Position numbers and translations under genes: made by a program. Positions 9,220 through 18,802 of a stretch of DNA of 64,000 nt are shown piece by piece. The stretch lies in assembly GCF_002223055.1 (NCBI RefSeq), contig NZ_NKFL01000007.1, positions 992,001 to 1,056,000 on the forward strand. The letters run 5' to 3'. The stretch's first letter is position 1, and the number at the start of each line of letters is the position of its first letter. The stretch comes from Burkholderia sp. HI2500. GTDB taxonomy: Bacteria > Pseudomonadota > Gammaproteobacteria > Burkholderiales > Burkholderiaceae. The notes under the pieces were generated by a model, which was given only the letters and a program-made list of their open reading frames with translations, did not search any database and was not told the origin of the DNA.

Positions 9220-10074
9220 ATGGTCATGGACCGAGCCAGGGCGGGCCTCGCGGTCGAAATCAAGCAGCCGAAGCGGGCCGACCTCGTCGCCGAGGAGATC
9301 AAGCGGCTGATCACCGAGAAGGACCTGAAGCCGGGCGATCGCCTGCCGCGCGAAGCCGAGCTGCAGCAGCTCTATGCGGTGAGCAAGAGCACGATCCGCG
9401 AGGCGCTGAAGTCGCTCGAGGTGCAAGGGCTGATCAAGGTCACCACGGGGCCGTCCGGCGGCGGGATGGTCGTCGAGGTGCCGCTCGACCGCACGTTGCA
9501 GCTGCTGCAGAACTACCTGTTCTTCAAAGACGTGACGATCGACGACATCTACACCGTGCGCAAGCTGCTCGAACCCGAGCTGGCGGCCGGTGCCGTGCCG
9601 CATCTGGGCGAGCGCGACTTCGCGGCGCTGGAGGCGAACATCGCGTGCTGCGACGGCGCGTCGGGCGTGCACGACCGCGGGCACATGCTGCGCCAGCGCC
9701 AGGAGGACACGACGTTCCACGACATCCTCGCGGCCGCGAACCCGAACCCGTTCCTGCGCTTCAGCTGCGAGCTGATCAACGAGATGATCCGTCAGCTGAT
9801 CGAGTTCCGGAACGATACGCCGCTCGTGGAGCACAAGCGCTTCGGCGAAGCGAACGTGTCGATCCACAAGGCGATCCTGCAGGCCGCGCGCGAGCGCGAC
9901 GCCGAGCGCGTCCGGGCGCTGATGGTCGAGCACATGACCGAGGCGCCCAAGCATGTGAAGCGGATGAAGGGCAAGCTGCGCGGGCGGTTGATCCTCGATT
10001 CCGAGATCCGCCGGCGGGCCGCCGCGCCCGTTGCGGGATCCGATGCGGGCGCAACGGATCCCGACGAGGACTGA
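9220..10074 (+). CDS. GntR-family transcriptional regulator, FadR/FCD subfamily
   Basis: A 284-residue regulator with an N-terminal winged helix-turn-helix (about residues 18-85; LPREAELQQLYAVSKSTIREALKSLE is the recognition region) and an all-helical FCD ligand-binding domain (about 105-250) with the metal/ligand Asp/His/Asn pattern of VanR/LldR-type proteins. AGGAG lies 8 bases before the ATG used; a GTG at 9214 is too close to it. It is transcribed divergently from the M81-amidohydrolase-Liv operon and likely represses it until its catabolic substrate binds. Confidence 0.88.
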   Translation: MVMDRARAGLAVEIKQPKRADLVAEEIKRLITEKDLKPGDRLPREAELQQLYAVSKSTIREALKSLEVQGLIKVTTGPSGGGMVVEVPLDRTLQLLQNYLFFKDVTIDDIYTVRKLLEPELAAGAVPHLGERDFAALEANIACCDGASGVHDRGHMLRQRQEDTTFHDILAAANPNPFLRFSCELINEMIRQLIEFRNDTPLVEHKRFGEANVSIHKAILQAARERDAERVRALMVEHMTEAPKHVKRMKGKLRGRLILDSEIRRRAAAPVAGSDAGATDPDED

Positions 10075-10085
10075 CTGCCGGCGAG

Positions 10086-10108
10086 CGCGGCGTCGGCGCG
10101 ACGCCGCG
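10086..10108 (+). terminator. Hairpin after the GntR-type regulator
   Basis: A 10-bp perfect inverted repeat (CGCGGCGTCG / CGACGCCGCG) with a 3-nt loop, 11 bases after the regulator stop. It lacks a T-tract but is a strong GC hairpin in the convergent gap before the aldehyde dehydrogenase gene. Confidence 0.45.
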
Positions 10109-10252
10109 TGCTCCGCAGCGCACGGGAAGTATCAGCCACGCGGTCACTGCCGACGCCGTGCGTGGCCGTGGCGGCCGGCCGCCGCGAGCGGCGCAGGCAA
10201 TCGCGCACGCGCGCCGCGATTCACCCGGGCGGGCGCCGCATCGTGCGGACGC

Positions 10253-11677
10253 TCACGCGTACCCCGTCGTGCCCTTCGTCTCCAGATACTCGACGAGGCC
10301 GAACTCCGCATACTCGCGGCCGTTGCCCGAGCGCTTGTAGCCGCCGAACGGCGCGGCCGGATTCCATGCCGGGTAGTTGATGTGGACGTTGCCGACCCGC
10401 AACCGCGCCGCCACCCTGCGCGCACGCTCGATATCCTTCGACTGCACGTAGGCCGCGAGCCCGTAGACCGAATCGTTCGCGAGCGCGACGGCTTCTTCTT
10501 CGGTCCGGTAGGCCATGATCGACAGTACCGGCCCGAAGATTTCCTCGGTCGCGATCGTCATGTCGGGCGTGACGTTCGAGAATACCGTCGGCCGCACATA
10601 GAACCCTTCACCGAGCCCGTCAGGCCGCCCCGGCCCGCCGGCGACGAGCGTCGCGCCTTCTTCGATCCCGAGCCGGATGAAGTGCTGGATGCGGTCGAAC
10701 TGCGTGCGGCTGACCACCGGCCCGATACCGGTTTCCGTCGAACGCGGATCGCCGACGACCGTGCGCTCCGCCTCCCGCCGCGCGGCCTGCTCGGCCAGCG
10801 CCAGATGATCGGCGTGCACGAGCATGCGCGTCGGCGCATTGCACGACTGGCCGCTGTTGCTGAAGCAGCTGCGCACGCCCCGCGTGACCGCATCCTCAAT
10901 GTCGGCATCGGGCAGGATCAGGTTCGGGCTCTTGCTGCCGAGTTCCTGGTGCACGCGCTTCACGGTATCGGCGGCGGCCTTCGCGACCTCGACACCGGCG
11001 CGCGTCGAGCCCGTGAACGACACCATGTCGACATCCGGATGCCGCGACAGCGCGTCGCCCACTTCGTGCCCGTAGCCGTGCACGAGGTTGAACACGCCGG
11101 GCGGCACGCCGGCTTCGTGCAGGATCTCCGCGAACAGGATCGCGCTGAACGGCGCGATCTCGCTCGGCTTGAGCACCATCGTGCAGCCGGCCGCGAGCGC
11201 CGGCGCGACCTTGCACACGATCTGGTTGATCGGCCAGTTCCACGGCGTGATCAGCGCGCACACGCCGATCGGCTCGTGCGACACCAGCAGCGAATCGGTC
11301 TGCGTGCTGAAGCGAAACGACTGCAACGCACGGATCGTCTGTTCGAGGTGCGCGGTGCCGACGGCCGCCTGCATCGCGCGCGCGAATGCGATCGGCGCAC
11401 CCATCTCCTGGCTGATCGTCCGCGCAACCTCCTCGTAGCGGCGCTGGTAAATGTCGAGCACGCGCCGCAGCAGCGCGACGCGCTCGTCCACCGGCCAGCG
11501 CGAATACGTGTCGAAAGCCTGCTTCGCCGCGCCGACCGCGCGATCGACGTCGGCCGCATCGCCGATCCTGAGCTGCGCATACGGCCGCGCCGTGCTCGGA
11601 TCGATCACGTCGATCGATCGTGCGTCAGCCGGATCGAGCCACTGGCCGTCGATGTAGGACTGTTGTGTCGTTCTCAT
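10253..11677 (-). CDS. NAD(P)-dependent aldehyde dehydrogenase
   Basis: A 474-residue ALDH-superfamily enzyme that oxidises an aldehyde to a carboxylate. The catalytic Asn is in PWNWP (residue 147), the general-base Glu in HQELGSKSPN (245) and the nucleophilic Cys in NSGQSCNAPTR (279); the NAD-binding GST motif is in FTGSTRAG (about 222-228). It follows the class III aminotransferase by 30 bases on the same strand. Together they fit transamination of an amine or omega-amino acid to a semialdehyde followed by oxidation to the acid, as in putrescine, GABA or beta-alanine catabolism. The exact aldehyde is not determinable. Confidence 0.9.
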   Translation of the reverse strand: MRTTQQSYIDGQWLDPADARSIDVIDPSTARPYAQLRIGDAADVDRAVGAAKQAFDTYSRWPVDERVALLRRVLDIYQRRYEEVARTISQEMGAPIAFARAMQAAVGTAHLEQTIRALQSFRFSTQTDSLLVSHEPIGVCALITPWNWPINQIVCKVAPALAAGCTMVLKPSEIAPFSAILFAEILHEAGVPPGVFNLVHGYGHEVGDALSRHPDVDMVSFTGSTRAGVEVAKAAADTVKRVHQELGSKSPNLILPDADIEDAVTRGVRSCFSNSGQSCNAPTRMLVHADHLALAEQAARREAERTVVGDPRSTETGIGPVVSRTQFDRIQHFIRLGIEEGATLVAGGPGRPDGLGEGFYVRPTVFSNVTPDMTIATEEIFGPVLSIMAYRTEEEAVALANDSVYGLAAYVQSKDIERARRVAARLRVGNVHINYPAWNPAAPFGGYKRSGNGREYAEFGLVEYLETKGTTGYA

Positions 11678-11707
11678 CGAATGCTCCTGAAATGAAGGAC
11701 GCCGCGC

Positions 11708-13105
11708 TCAGCGCGTCGCCCGTGCATAGGTGTCGACGAGGATGTCGCGGATCTTCGCGACGAACCACACGATCTCGTCGCGCGACATCACGAGCGGCGG
11801 CGAGAACTGCACGATCGGCGTGCCTTCGTGATCGACGCCCGCGCGGCACAGCAGCCCTGCGTCGAAGATCGCGGGCGCGAGCAGCGTCGACACGAACGCC
11901 TGCGCGCTGATGCCGGCCGCCCAGCAGCGCGCGGCCTTGTCGGTCACGAGTTCGAGCGAATAGTGATAGCCGTCGCCGCGCACGTCGCCGACGCACGGCA
12001 GTTCGAGCAGGCCGTCGAGCGTCTGGCGGAACACCGCTTCGTTGCTGCGGACGTTCTCGAGCACGCCTTCGCGCTCCATGATCGCGAGGTTCGCGAGCGC
12101 GGCCGTGCACGCGACCGGGTGGCCGCCGTAGGTCGCGCCGTGCAGGAACATCTGCTGCGGGCCGTCGAGCACCGTGTCGACCACCGCGTCGCTCGCGATC
12201 ACGCCGCCGAGCGGCACGTAGCCCGACGCGATGCCTTTCGCGAACGTGATGATGTCCGGCTTCAGCCCGTAGCGCGCGGAGCCGAAATATTCGCCGAGCC
12301 GGCCGAACCCGCAGATCACTTCGTCGGCGACGAGCAGCACGCCGTGCCGGTCGCAGATGTCGCGCAACCCGGCCGCATAGCCGGCCGGCGGCGTCAGGCT
12401 GCCGCCCGCGTTCTGCAGCGGCTCGACGACGATCGCGGCGACGGTATCCGGCCCTTCCTGCACGATCAGCGATTCGATCTCGTCGAGCAGGTGGCGCGTG
12501 AACTGCGCTTCCGTCTCGCCCGCCGGGCGGCCGTAGCGCTTCGTGTTGCCCACGTGCCGCACGCCCGACATCAGCGGCTCGAAATGCTTGCGGAAGTTCG
12601 TCATCCCGTTCAGCGCGAGCGCGCCGAACGACGTGCCGTGATACGCGACGCGCCGCGCGATGAACTTGCGCCGCTGCGGCTCGCCGCGCGCCTGGTGATA
12701 CTGGCGCACCAGCTTGATCGCCGATTCGTTCGACTCCGAGCCGCTCGACGTGAAGAACACGCGGTTCAGCCCGTCGGGCGCGAGCGCCGCGAGCTTGTGC
12801 GCGAGCTTGATCGCCGGCTCGTGGCCGACACCCCAGTTGGTCGCGAAGGGCAGCCGCACCATCTGCTCGCGGATCGCGTCGCCGATTTCCGCGCCGTGGC
12901 TGTAGCCGACCTGCACGCAGTACAGCCCGGCCAGCCCGTCGAAGTAGCGCTTGCCGTTGCGGTCGACGAGCCAGCAGCCCTCGCCGCGGTCGAACACGGT
13001 GAGCGCGTGGTCGCGATACGCATCGGCGTGCGTGAAATGCATCAGCAGGTGGCGTTTGCCGATGGCCTGCAGGTCCGCATCGAGATTGACGTCAACAGCG
13101 TTCAT
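11708..13105 (-). CDS. Class III pyridoxal-phosphate aminotransferase (omega-amino acid/diamine type)
   Basis: A 465-residue fold-type I aminotransferase. The SGSESNESAIK cofactor-phosphate region is near residues 121-131, the cofactor-contacting Asp is in LLVADEVICGFGR (about 261) and the Schiff-base Lys in ITFAKGIASGY (290). Closest family style is omega-amino acid:pyruvate or putrescine aminotransferase. GGAGG lies 8 bases before the start; a further upstream in-frame ATG would only add residues ahead of this site. It forms an operon with the aldehyde dehydrogenase (after) and an APC permease (before), consistent with import and deamination of an amine. Confidence 0.9.
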   Translation of the reverse strand: MNAVDVNLDADLQAIGKRHLLMHFTHADAYRDHALTVFDRGEGCWLVDRNGKRYFDGLAGLYCVQVGYSHGAEIGDAIREQMVRLPFATNWGVGHEPAIKLAHKLAALAPDGLNRVFFTSSGSESNESAIKLVRQYHQARGEPQRRKFIARRVAYHGTSFGALALNGMTNFRKHFEPLMSGVRHVGNTKRYGRPAGETEAQFTRHLLDEIESLIVQEGPDTVAAIVVEPLQNAGGSLTPPAGYAAGLRDICDRHGVLLVADEVICGFGRLGEYFGSARYGLKPDIITFAKGIASGYVPLGGVIASDAVVDTVLDGPQQMFLHGATYGGHPVACTAALANLAIMEREGVLENVRSNEAVFRQTLDGLLELPCVGDVRGDGYHYSLELVTDKAARCWAAGISAQAFVSTLLAPAIFDAGLLCRAGVDHEGTPIVQFSPPLVMSRDEIVWFVAKIRDILVDTYARATR

Positions 13106-13162
13106 GGATGATTCCTCCTTCAGGGTTTCAGAGCCGGCGGCCGGCAGTCGGCCACCGGTCAT

Positions 13163-14554
13163 TCAATTCATCGACAGCGTCGGCGCCGGGCGCGTGAAGC
13201 CGCGCGTGAGCCACACGAGCTGGCAGAGTCCGAGCACGAGCCAGCCGGTGCCGACGTAGAACGTCTGGCGCGACAGGCCCGACCAGAGCCACACGTTCAT
13301 CGCGAAGCCGATCGCCGGCATCACGCCGAACGTGATCCAGCCCGCGAAGCGGCGATGCTCGGGCCGGCACAGATAGCTGCGCATCACGCACAGGTTCACC
13401 ACCGCGAACGCGACGAGCGCACCGAAGCTGATCATCGTCGACGCGAGATCGAGCGTGATGAACAGCGCGGACAGCGACACGATGCCGACCGCGAGCGTCG
13501 CGCGCACCGGCGTGTGCAACCGCGCATGCAGGTGGCCGAAGACGCGTTCGGGCAGCACGCGGTCGCGGCCCATCGCGAACAGCACGCGCGTCACGCTCGC
13601 CTGGCCCGCCATCGCGCTCGCGAAACAGCCGGCCACGTACACCGCGACGAAGAACGCCGACAGCGTGCCGCCGCCGATGCGCCGCATCAGGTCGAGGCTG
13701 GCCGAATCGAGATCCTTGAATGCGTGCCAGTCGGGAAACACCACTTGCCCGACGTACGCGACCAGCATGAACAGCACGCCGCTCACCAGCGTGCAGAGCA
13801 GGATCGCGCGCGGCACCGTGCGCTTCGGCTCGCGCGTTTCCTCCGACAGCGTGGTGACCGCGTCGAAGCCGAGGAACGACAGGCACAGGATCGCTGAGCC
13901 GGCGAAGATCGCCCGCGCATCGCCCGACGACGGCAGCGCGACGGCCATCGACAGCCCTTCGCCCGACGCGACCCGCGCGGAAGCGATGAAGAAGATCGCG
14001 ATGAACACGAGCTGGCTCGCGATCAGGATCAGGTTCACGCGATTGACGAGCCGGATGCCGACGATGTTCAGCCCGGTGATCAGCACGATGCTGCCGACGA
14101 TCCACACGCCGGCCGGCACGCCCGGGAAAATCTGTTTCATGTAAATGCCGATCGCGAGGTAGCTGATCATCGGGATGAACAGGTAGTCCATCAGCAACGC
14201 CCAGCCGACCATGAAGCCGGCCGACGTGCCGAAGTTGCGGCTCGCGAACGTATAGGCGGAACCGGCGCTCGGCATCAGCCGTGCCATGTGGCCGTAGCTG
14301 CGCGCGGTGAACAGCATCGCCACCAGCGTGACCGCATACGCGGCGGTCAGGTGCCCGTTCGTCTCGCTCGTGACGATCCCGTAAGTCGTGAACACCGTCA
14401 TCGGCAGCATGTACGCGAGGCCGAAGATCACCAGCGTCGCGAGCCCGAGCAGGTGCGGCTTGCGGTGTTGGTCCGCGTCGCCTCGCATCGCGTGCGCGCC
14501 GACGTCATGCATCGCGGCGGCTGATGCGTATCGACCTGGGCTGTCGTTGTCCAT
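13163..14554 (-). CDS. APC-family amino acid/amine permease
   Basis: A 463-residue inner-membrane transporter with about twelve hydrophobic segments and APC hallmarks: the first helix motif VIFGLAYMLPMTVF, AGSAYTFASRNFG in the second/third helix region and the LGFDAVTTLSEETREPKRTVPRAI loop, the signature of the family. Length is typical. As the first gene of the unit with the aminotransferase and aldehyde dehydrogenase, it probably imports the amine or amino acid they degrade. PuuP-like putrescine permeases look similar, but the substrate is inference. Confidence 0.88.
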   Translation of the reverse strand: MDNDSPGRYASAAAMHDVGAHAMRGDADQHRKPHLLGLATLVIFGLAYMLPMTVFTTYGIVTSETNGHLTAAYAVTLVAMLFTARSYGHMARLMPSAGSAYTFASRNFGTSAGFMVGWALLMDYLFIPMISYLAIGIYMKQIFPGVPAGVWIVGSIVLITGLNIVGIRLVNRVNLILIASQLVFIAIFFIASARVASGEGLSMAVALPSSGDARAIFAGSAILCLSFLGFDAVTTLSEETREPKRTVPRAILLCTLVSGVLFMLVAYVGQVVFPDWHAFKDLDSASLDLMRRIGGGTLSAFFVAVYVAGCFASAMAGQASVTRVLFAMGRDRVLPERVFGHLHARLHTPVRATLAVGIVSLSALFITLDLASTMISFGALVAFAVVNLCVMRSYLCRPEHRRFAGWITFGVMPAIGFAMNVWLWSGLSRQTFYVGTGWLVLGLCQLVWLTRGFTRPAPTLSMN

Positions 14555-14805
14555 GCTGTCCTCACGTGGGTGGCGTTCACGGCTTCAACACTCGTTCGCC
14601 CGGCACGGCCGGCGGCGCACGACTGGGAGAAAGTGTGGTGCGCCAAAAAATCCGCCACGAATGAGAAAAGCGGACGTAATCAGGGGATATTTCCGGACAC
14701 ACCGCCGTGCGTCGCGCCGGCGAGCCATGCATGCTGCTGTGCGGCACTGGCGTTTTGCGGACATTCCGGCTATGTTCTACGCGACCCCGTCGCCCCTTCA
14801 GCACC

Positions 14806-15900
14806 ATGAACAGTCGCCCCCATCCAGACCAGAGCCGGGCCGAGCGCAGCCTGCGCTCGTCGCTCGGCCTCGCACGCCCGGCCGGGCGCCAGGAGGACAT
14901 TCCTGCCACCGTCCACGCGATCGCGGTCGCGCTGGACGAGTGCCGCGTGCGGCATATCGACGGCGCCGCGCTGCTCGAAGGCACGGGGCTCGGCGCGGAC
15001 GAAGTCGCGTCGCCGAACCTGCACGTGAATCGCGGCCAGGAGCAGCGCTGCTTCCACAACCTGCTGCAGTGCAGCGGCGTGCCGTCGATCGGTCTGTCGA
15101 TCGGCGCGCGGCTGCACGTGTCGACGCTCGGCCTCGCCGGCTACGCGATGCTGATCAGCGGATCGGTGATGCAGGCGTTCCGGTGCATGGCCCAGTTTCC
15201 GCTGTTCATGGGGTTGTATTTCGATGTACGTATCGATGCGCACGCGGATGGCATGAGCGTGACGATCAGCCGCTACAACGGCGAACCCGATCTCGAGGTG
15301 TTCCAGGTCGACATGTGCCTGTCCAGCCTGCGGCTGATCGTGTCCGATCTCGTCGGCAAGCCGGTCTGGCCCGAGCAGGTTCAGCTCGCGCGCCGCACGC
15401 CGCGCAATGCGGCCGACTACACGCGCCACTTCGGCTGCAAGGTCGTGTTCAATGCGGGCGACAACCGTCTCGTGTTCACGTCGGTGAACGGCACCGAGAC
15501 GCCGCTGCTCGCGAACGAAGTCAGCTTCAACGCGTTGCATGGCCAGTGCGAGGCGCTCGAACGGCAGTGGGCCGCGTCGGTCGGCACGCGCTTCGCCGAT
15601 CGCGCGAGGGAGTTGATGGCGCGCGACCTCGCGCGCTTCAAGTCGATGACGTCGCTCGCGGATGCACTGCACCTGACGGAGCGCACGCTGCGCCGGCGGC
15701 TCGACAAGGACGGTCTCACGTTTCAGTCGCTCCTCGACGACGTGCGCCGCGACGAAGCAGTGCGGATGCTCGACGATCCCGAGCTGACGGTCGCGGCCAT
15801 CGCCGAACGTCTCGGCTACAGCGAGCCGCGCAGTTTCCGTCACGCGTATCGACGCTGGACCGGCAGGGCACCGCGCGCCGATCAGGACGGCAGCGAATAG
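14806..15900 (+). CDS. AraC-family transcriptional regulator (arabinose-binding-like N-domain)
   Basis: A 364-residue regulator. The N-terminal ~200 residues match the Arabinose_bd-type domain of OruR/ArgR-like AraC proteins (GLSIGARLHVSTLGLAGYAML, then the F-x-L-x-Q region). The C-terminus holds two helix-turn-helix motifs (SLADALHLTERTLRRRL and VAAIAERLGYSEPRSFRHAYRRWTG). It is transcribed divergently from the permease-aminotransferase-dehydrogenase operon, so it probably activates it in response to its amino acid or amine. The frame is open further upstream; the ATG here gives the usual family N-terminus, though no strong ribosome site is visible. Confidence 0.85.
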   Translation: MNSRPHPDQSRAERSLRSSLGLARPAGRQEDIPATVHAIAVALDECRVRHIDGAALLEGTGLGADEVASPNLHVNRGQEQRCFHNLLQCSGVPSIGLSIGARLHVSTLGLAGYAMLISGSVMQAFRCMAQFPLFMGLYFDVRIDAHADGMSVTISRYNGEPDLEVFQVDMCLSSLRLIVSDLVGKPVWPEQVQLARRTPRNAADYTRHFGCKVVFNAGDNRLVFTSVNGTETPLLANEVSFNALHGQCEALERQWAASVGTRFADRARELMARDLARFKSMTSLADALHLTERTLRRRLDKDGLTFQSLLDDVRRDEAVRMLDDPELTVAAIAERLGYSEPRSFRHAYRRWTGRAPRADQDGSE

Positions 15901-16513
15901 GCCGGGCGCGCGTGGAGACATGGTGGTGCGTGACGGTCGGGCACGACGCTGGGGCGCTCGCGAAACCCGCTTCAAGTCGACGGCCTCGTCAATCGATTCG
16001 GAATTCGAATCATTTTTCAAACACCTGATCCTTCCCCGTTTCATCGCCACCGCACGATCGTCGGCACGCAATCCCGATCGCTCCCCAAGGTAGACGCGAT
16101 CATTCGATTACTCTATACTCAGCCCAACTTCATCACAAAATGCATGATCTCGTGTGCAACGTGATGTCATTTCGCAATTCGTTGCGCATGCATCCGTTTC
16201 GCCACGTCAAGGGGGCCTCCGGCTCCAGCGGCAGGTGTCACGCCCGCCGCATCCATGCCGTCCTCACGGGGCGGTGCCCTGCTCGAACGCGCCTCGCCAT
16301 GACGGCGCCGCCGGGCTGAACATGACAATCAGACGAACGCAGCATTGCGTTCACTCGACCGCCAGTCGCACCTCGTTGCGGCCGGCATGACTGTTTCCGT
16401 CAGTTCAAATCGCGGCCATGCCGGGATCACGAACTTCCATCGCGGCGCCATCCGGCGTCCACGCGGCGCGCGCTCGTGCGTGTGCCGCACCGAGATTGAG
16501 GGGGTGTATCTTC
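15901..16513. other. Gene-free stretch before the osmoprotectant operon
   Basis: I see no convincing coding frame here. It should contain the promoter of the downstream ABC operon; the moderately AT-rich part around 16095-16170 is the likeliest place, but no clear -35/-10 pair or operator stands out. Confidence 0.4.
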
Positions 16514-17230
16514 ATGACTCGACGCACTGTCCAGCTGGTGGGCAGCCTGATCGCCATCGTCGCCATCGCCTGGGCGCTCGCCCGCGGCATCGGCGCCGAC
16601 ACATTCAGCCAGCGCGCGGACGATCTCGCGTACTACGCGGGCCAGCACATGCTACTGGTCGTCTATTCGATGGCGCTCGCGATCGCCGTGGGCGTGCCGG
16701 CCGGCGTGCTGCTGAGCCGGCCGCGCTTCCAGCATCAGGCCGAGCGCTTCATGCAGGTCTTCAACATCGGCAACACGATCCCGTCGCTCGCCGTGCTCGC
16801 CATCGCGCTCGGCATCTTCGGCATCGGCAGCGTGCCCGCGATCGTCGCGCTGTTCCTCGCATCGCTGCTGCCCATCACGCGCAATGCCTACGAAGGCATG
16901 AAGAACGTGCCGGCCGCGCTGCGCGAAGCCGCCAAGGGCATCGGCATGACGGGCTGGCAATCGCTCGTGCGCGTGGAGTTGCCCAATGCGCTGCCGATCA
17001 TCGTCGGCGGCGTGCGCACCGCGCTCGCGATCAACGTCGGCACGGCCCCGCTCGCGTACCTGATCGGTGCGGACAGTCTCGGCTCGCTGATTTTCCCCGG
17101 CATCTATCTCGACAATCAGCCGCTGCTGCTGCTCGGCGCGTCGCTCACCGCGATCCTCGCGCTCGTGCTGGACGGCCTCGTCGCGGCCGGCAGCCGCCAT
17201 TGGCTCGCCCGCCACGGAGGTGCCGCATGA
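16514..17230 (+). CDS. Osmoprotectant-type ABC transporter permease (OpuCB/YehY-like)
   Basis: A 238-residue inner-membrane permease with five or six hydrophobic helices and the OpuC/ProW-type EAA loop (EAAKGIGMTGWQSLVRVELPNALP). Such permeases import glycine betaine, choline, carnitine or related compounds. The chosen ATG starts directly before the first helix; a longer frame 5' is unsupported. It is the first of four tightly packed genes, and its stop overlaps the binding-protein start by ATGA. Confidence 0.85.
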   Translation: MTRRTVQLVGSLIAIVAIAWALARGIGADTFSQRADDLAYYAGQHMLLVVYSMALAIAVGVPAGVLLSRPRFQHQAERFMQVFNIGNTIPSLAVLAIALGIFGIGSVPAIVALFLASLLPITRNAYEGMKNVPAALREAAKGIGMTGWQSLVRVELPNALPIIVGGVRTALAINVGTAPLAYLIGADSLGSLIFPGIYLDNQPLLLLGASLTAILALVLDGLVAAGSRHWLARHGGAA

Positions 17231-18138
17231 CGCTCCACCGCACCATTCGATCGCTCGCGCGCCTGTGCGCCGTCGCCGCGTTGTGCGTGGCGGCGAGTGC
17301 ACCGGCCTGCGCGGCGAAGCTCGTGCTGGGCGCGAAGAACTTCACCGAGCAATACGTGCTGGCGGAACTCACCGCGCAATACCTGCGCGCGCGCGGCTAC
17401 GACGTGGAAGTCCGTTCGGGCCTCGGCAGCACGCTCGTGCGCAGCGCGCTGGAGAACGGCCAGTTCGATCTCATATGGGATTACACGGGCACCGCTGCGC
17501 TCGTCTACAACAAGATCAACGACAAGCTGTCGCCCGACGAAATGTACCGGCGCGTCAAGGCGCTCGACGTGCCGCGCGGGCTCGTCTGGCTCGACGCGTC
17601 GCCGCTCAACGACACCTACGCGATCGGCCTGCCCAGCCCGCTCGCGCAGGCCACCGGCATCCGGACCGTCTCGCAGCTCGCCGAGCACCTGAAGACCGAT
17701 CCGGCCGCGAAGCACTACGTGTTCGGGATGGACGCCGAATTCGCGAATCGCCCCGACGGGCTGAAGCCGCTGCTCGCCGCCTACGGCATGCAGTTCAGCC
17801 GCGCGCAGCTCAAGCAGATGGACCCCGGGCTCGTCTATACAGCGCTGCACAACAACCAGCTGAAGATCGGCCTCGTCTACACGACCGACGGGCGCGTGAA
17901 GGGCTTCGGCATCGTGCCGCTCGAGGACGACAAGCACTTCTTCCCGCCGTACAACGCGACGCCCGTGGTGCGCAAGGGCACGCTCGATCGCAATCCGAAA
18001 CTTGCGACGCAGCTCAACGCGCTGTCGGCCGCGCTCGACAACGACGTGATGCAGGCGATGGCCAAGGAGGTCGACCTCGACGGCAAGTCGCCGCGCGACG
18101 TCGCCGACGCGTTCCTGCGCACGCACAAGCTGCCCTGA
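17227..18138 (+). CDS. Osmoprotectant-type ABC transporter, periplasmic binding protein (OpuAC/YehZ-like)
   Basis: A 303-residue secreted binding protein with a Sec signal (about residues 1-29, cleavage ACA-AKL). The mature start KLVLGAKNFTEQYVLAEL is the classic OpuAC/OsmF motif, followed by GSTLVRSALENGQFDLIWDYTGTA, which forms part of the quaternary-amine pocket. It binds betaine-like solutes and delivers them to the two permeases that flank it. Translation is coupled on the 5' side. Confidence 0.9.
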   Translation: MTLHRTIRSLARLCAVAALCVAASAPACAAKLVLGAKNFTEQYVLAELTAQYLRARGYDVEVRSGLGSTLVRSALENGQFDLIWDYTGTAALVYNKINDKLSPDEMYRRVKALDVPRGLVWLDASPLNDTYAIGLPSPLAQATGIRTVSQLAEHLKTDPAAKHYVFGMDAEFANRPDGLKPLLAAYGMQFSRAQLKQMDPGLVYTALHNNQLKIGLVYTTDGRVKGFGIVPLEDDKHFFPPYNATPVVRKGTLDRNPKLATQLNALSAALDNDVMQAMAKEVDLDGKSPRDVADAFLRTHKLP

Positions 18139-18148
18139 AGGAGAACCC

Positions 18149-18802
18149 ATGAGCGTATTCGACTATCTCGCGTCGAGCTGGCCCGAACTGCTGCAACTCA
18201 CGTTGCAGCACATCTGGCTGGTCGGCATCGCCGTAGGCTGCGCGATCGTGGCCGGCGTGCCGCTCGGCATCCTCATCAATCGCCACGACTGGCTTGCCGG
18301 GCCGCTGCTCGGCGTCGCGACCATCGTGCTCACGCTGCCGTCCATCGCGCTGTTCGGCCTGATGATCCCGCTCTTCTCGCGCTTCGGCCAGGGGATCGGC
18401 GCCGCCCCCGCGATCACGGCCGTGTTCCTGTACTCGCTGCTGCCGATCATGCGCAACACGTACCTCGCGCTGCACAACGTCGATGCGGGCATCAAGGAAG
18501 CCGGCACCGGCATCGGCATGACGTCGTGGCAGCGCCTGCGGCTCGTCGACCTGCCGCTTGCGGTGCCGGTGATTCTCGCGGGCGTGCGCACCGCGGTCGT
18601 GATGAACATCGGCGTGATGACGATCGCCGCCGTGGTCGGCGCGGGCGGGCTCGGCACGCTGATCCTGCGCGCCATCGGCCAGAGCAGCATGATGAAACTG
18701 CTGGTGGGCGCGGTGCTCGTGAGCCTGCTCGCGATCGTCGCCGACCGGCTCCTGCAGAGGCTGCAGCGAGCATTGACACCGAAGGGAGTGCAGAAGACAT
18801 GA
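18149..18802 (+). CDS. Osmoprotectant-type ABC transporter permease (OpuCD/YehW-like)
   Basis: A 217-residue inner-membrane permease, the second of the operon. It has the EAA-type loop EAGTGIGMTSWQRLRLVDLPLAVPV, the same layout as its partner. AAGGAGAA precedes the ATG, and the stop overlaps the ATPase start (ATGA). It forms the heterodimeric channel with the first permease. Confidence 0.88.
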   Translation: MSVFDYLASSWPELLQLTLQHIWLVGIAVGCAIVAGVPLGILINRHDWLAGPLLGVATIVLTLPSIALFGLMIPLFSRFGQGIGAAPAITAVFLYSLLPIMRNTYLALHNVDAGIKEAGTGIGMTSWQRLRLVDLPLAVPVILAGVRTAVVMNIGVMTIAAVVGAGGLGTLILRAIGQSSMMKLLVGAVLVSLLAIVADRLLQRLQRALTPKGVQKT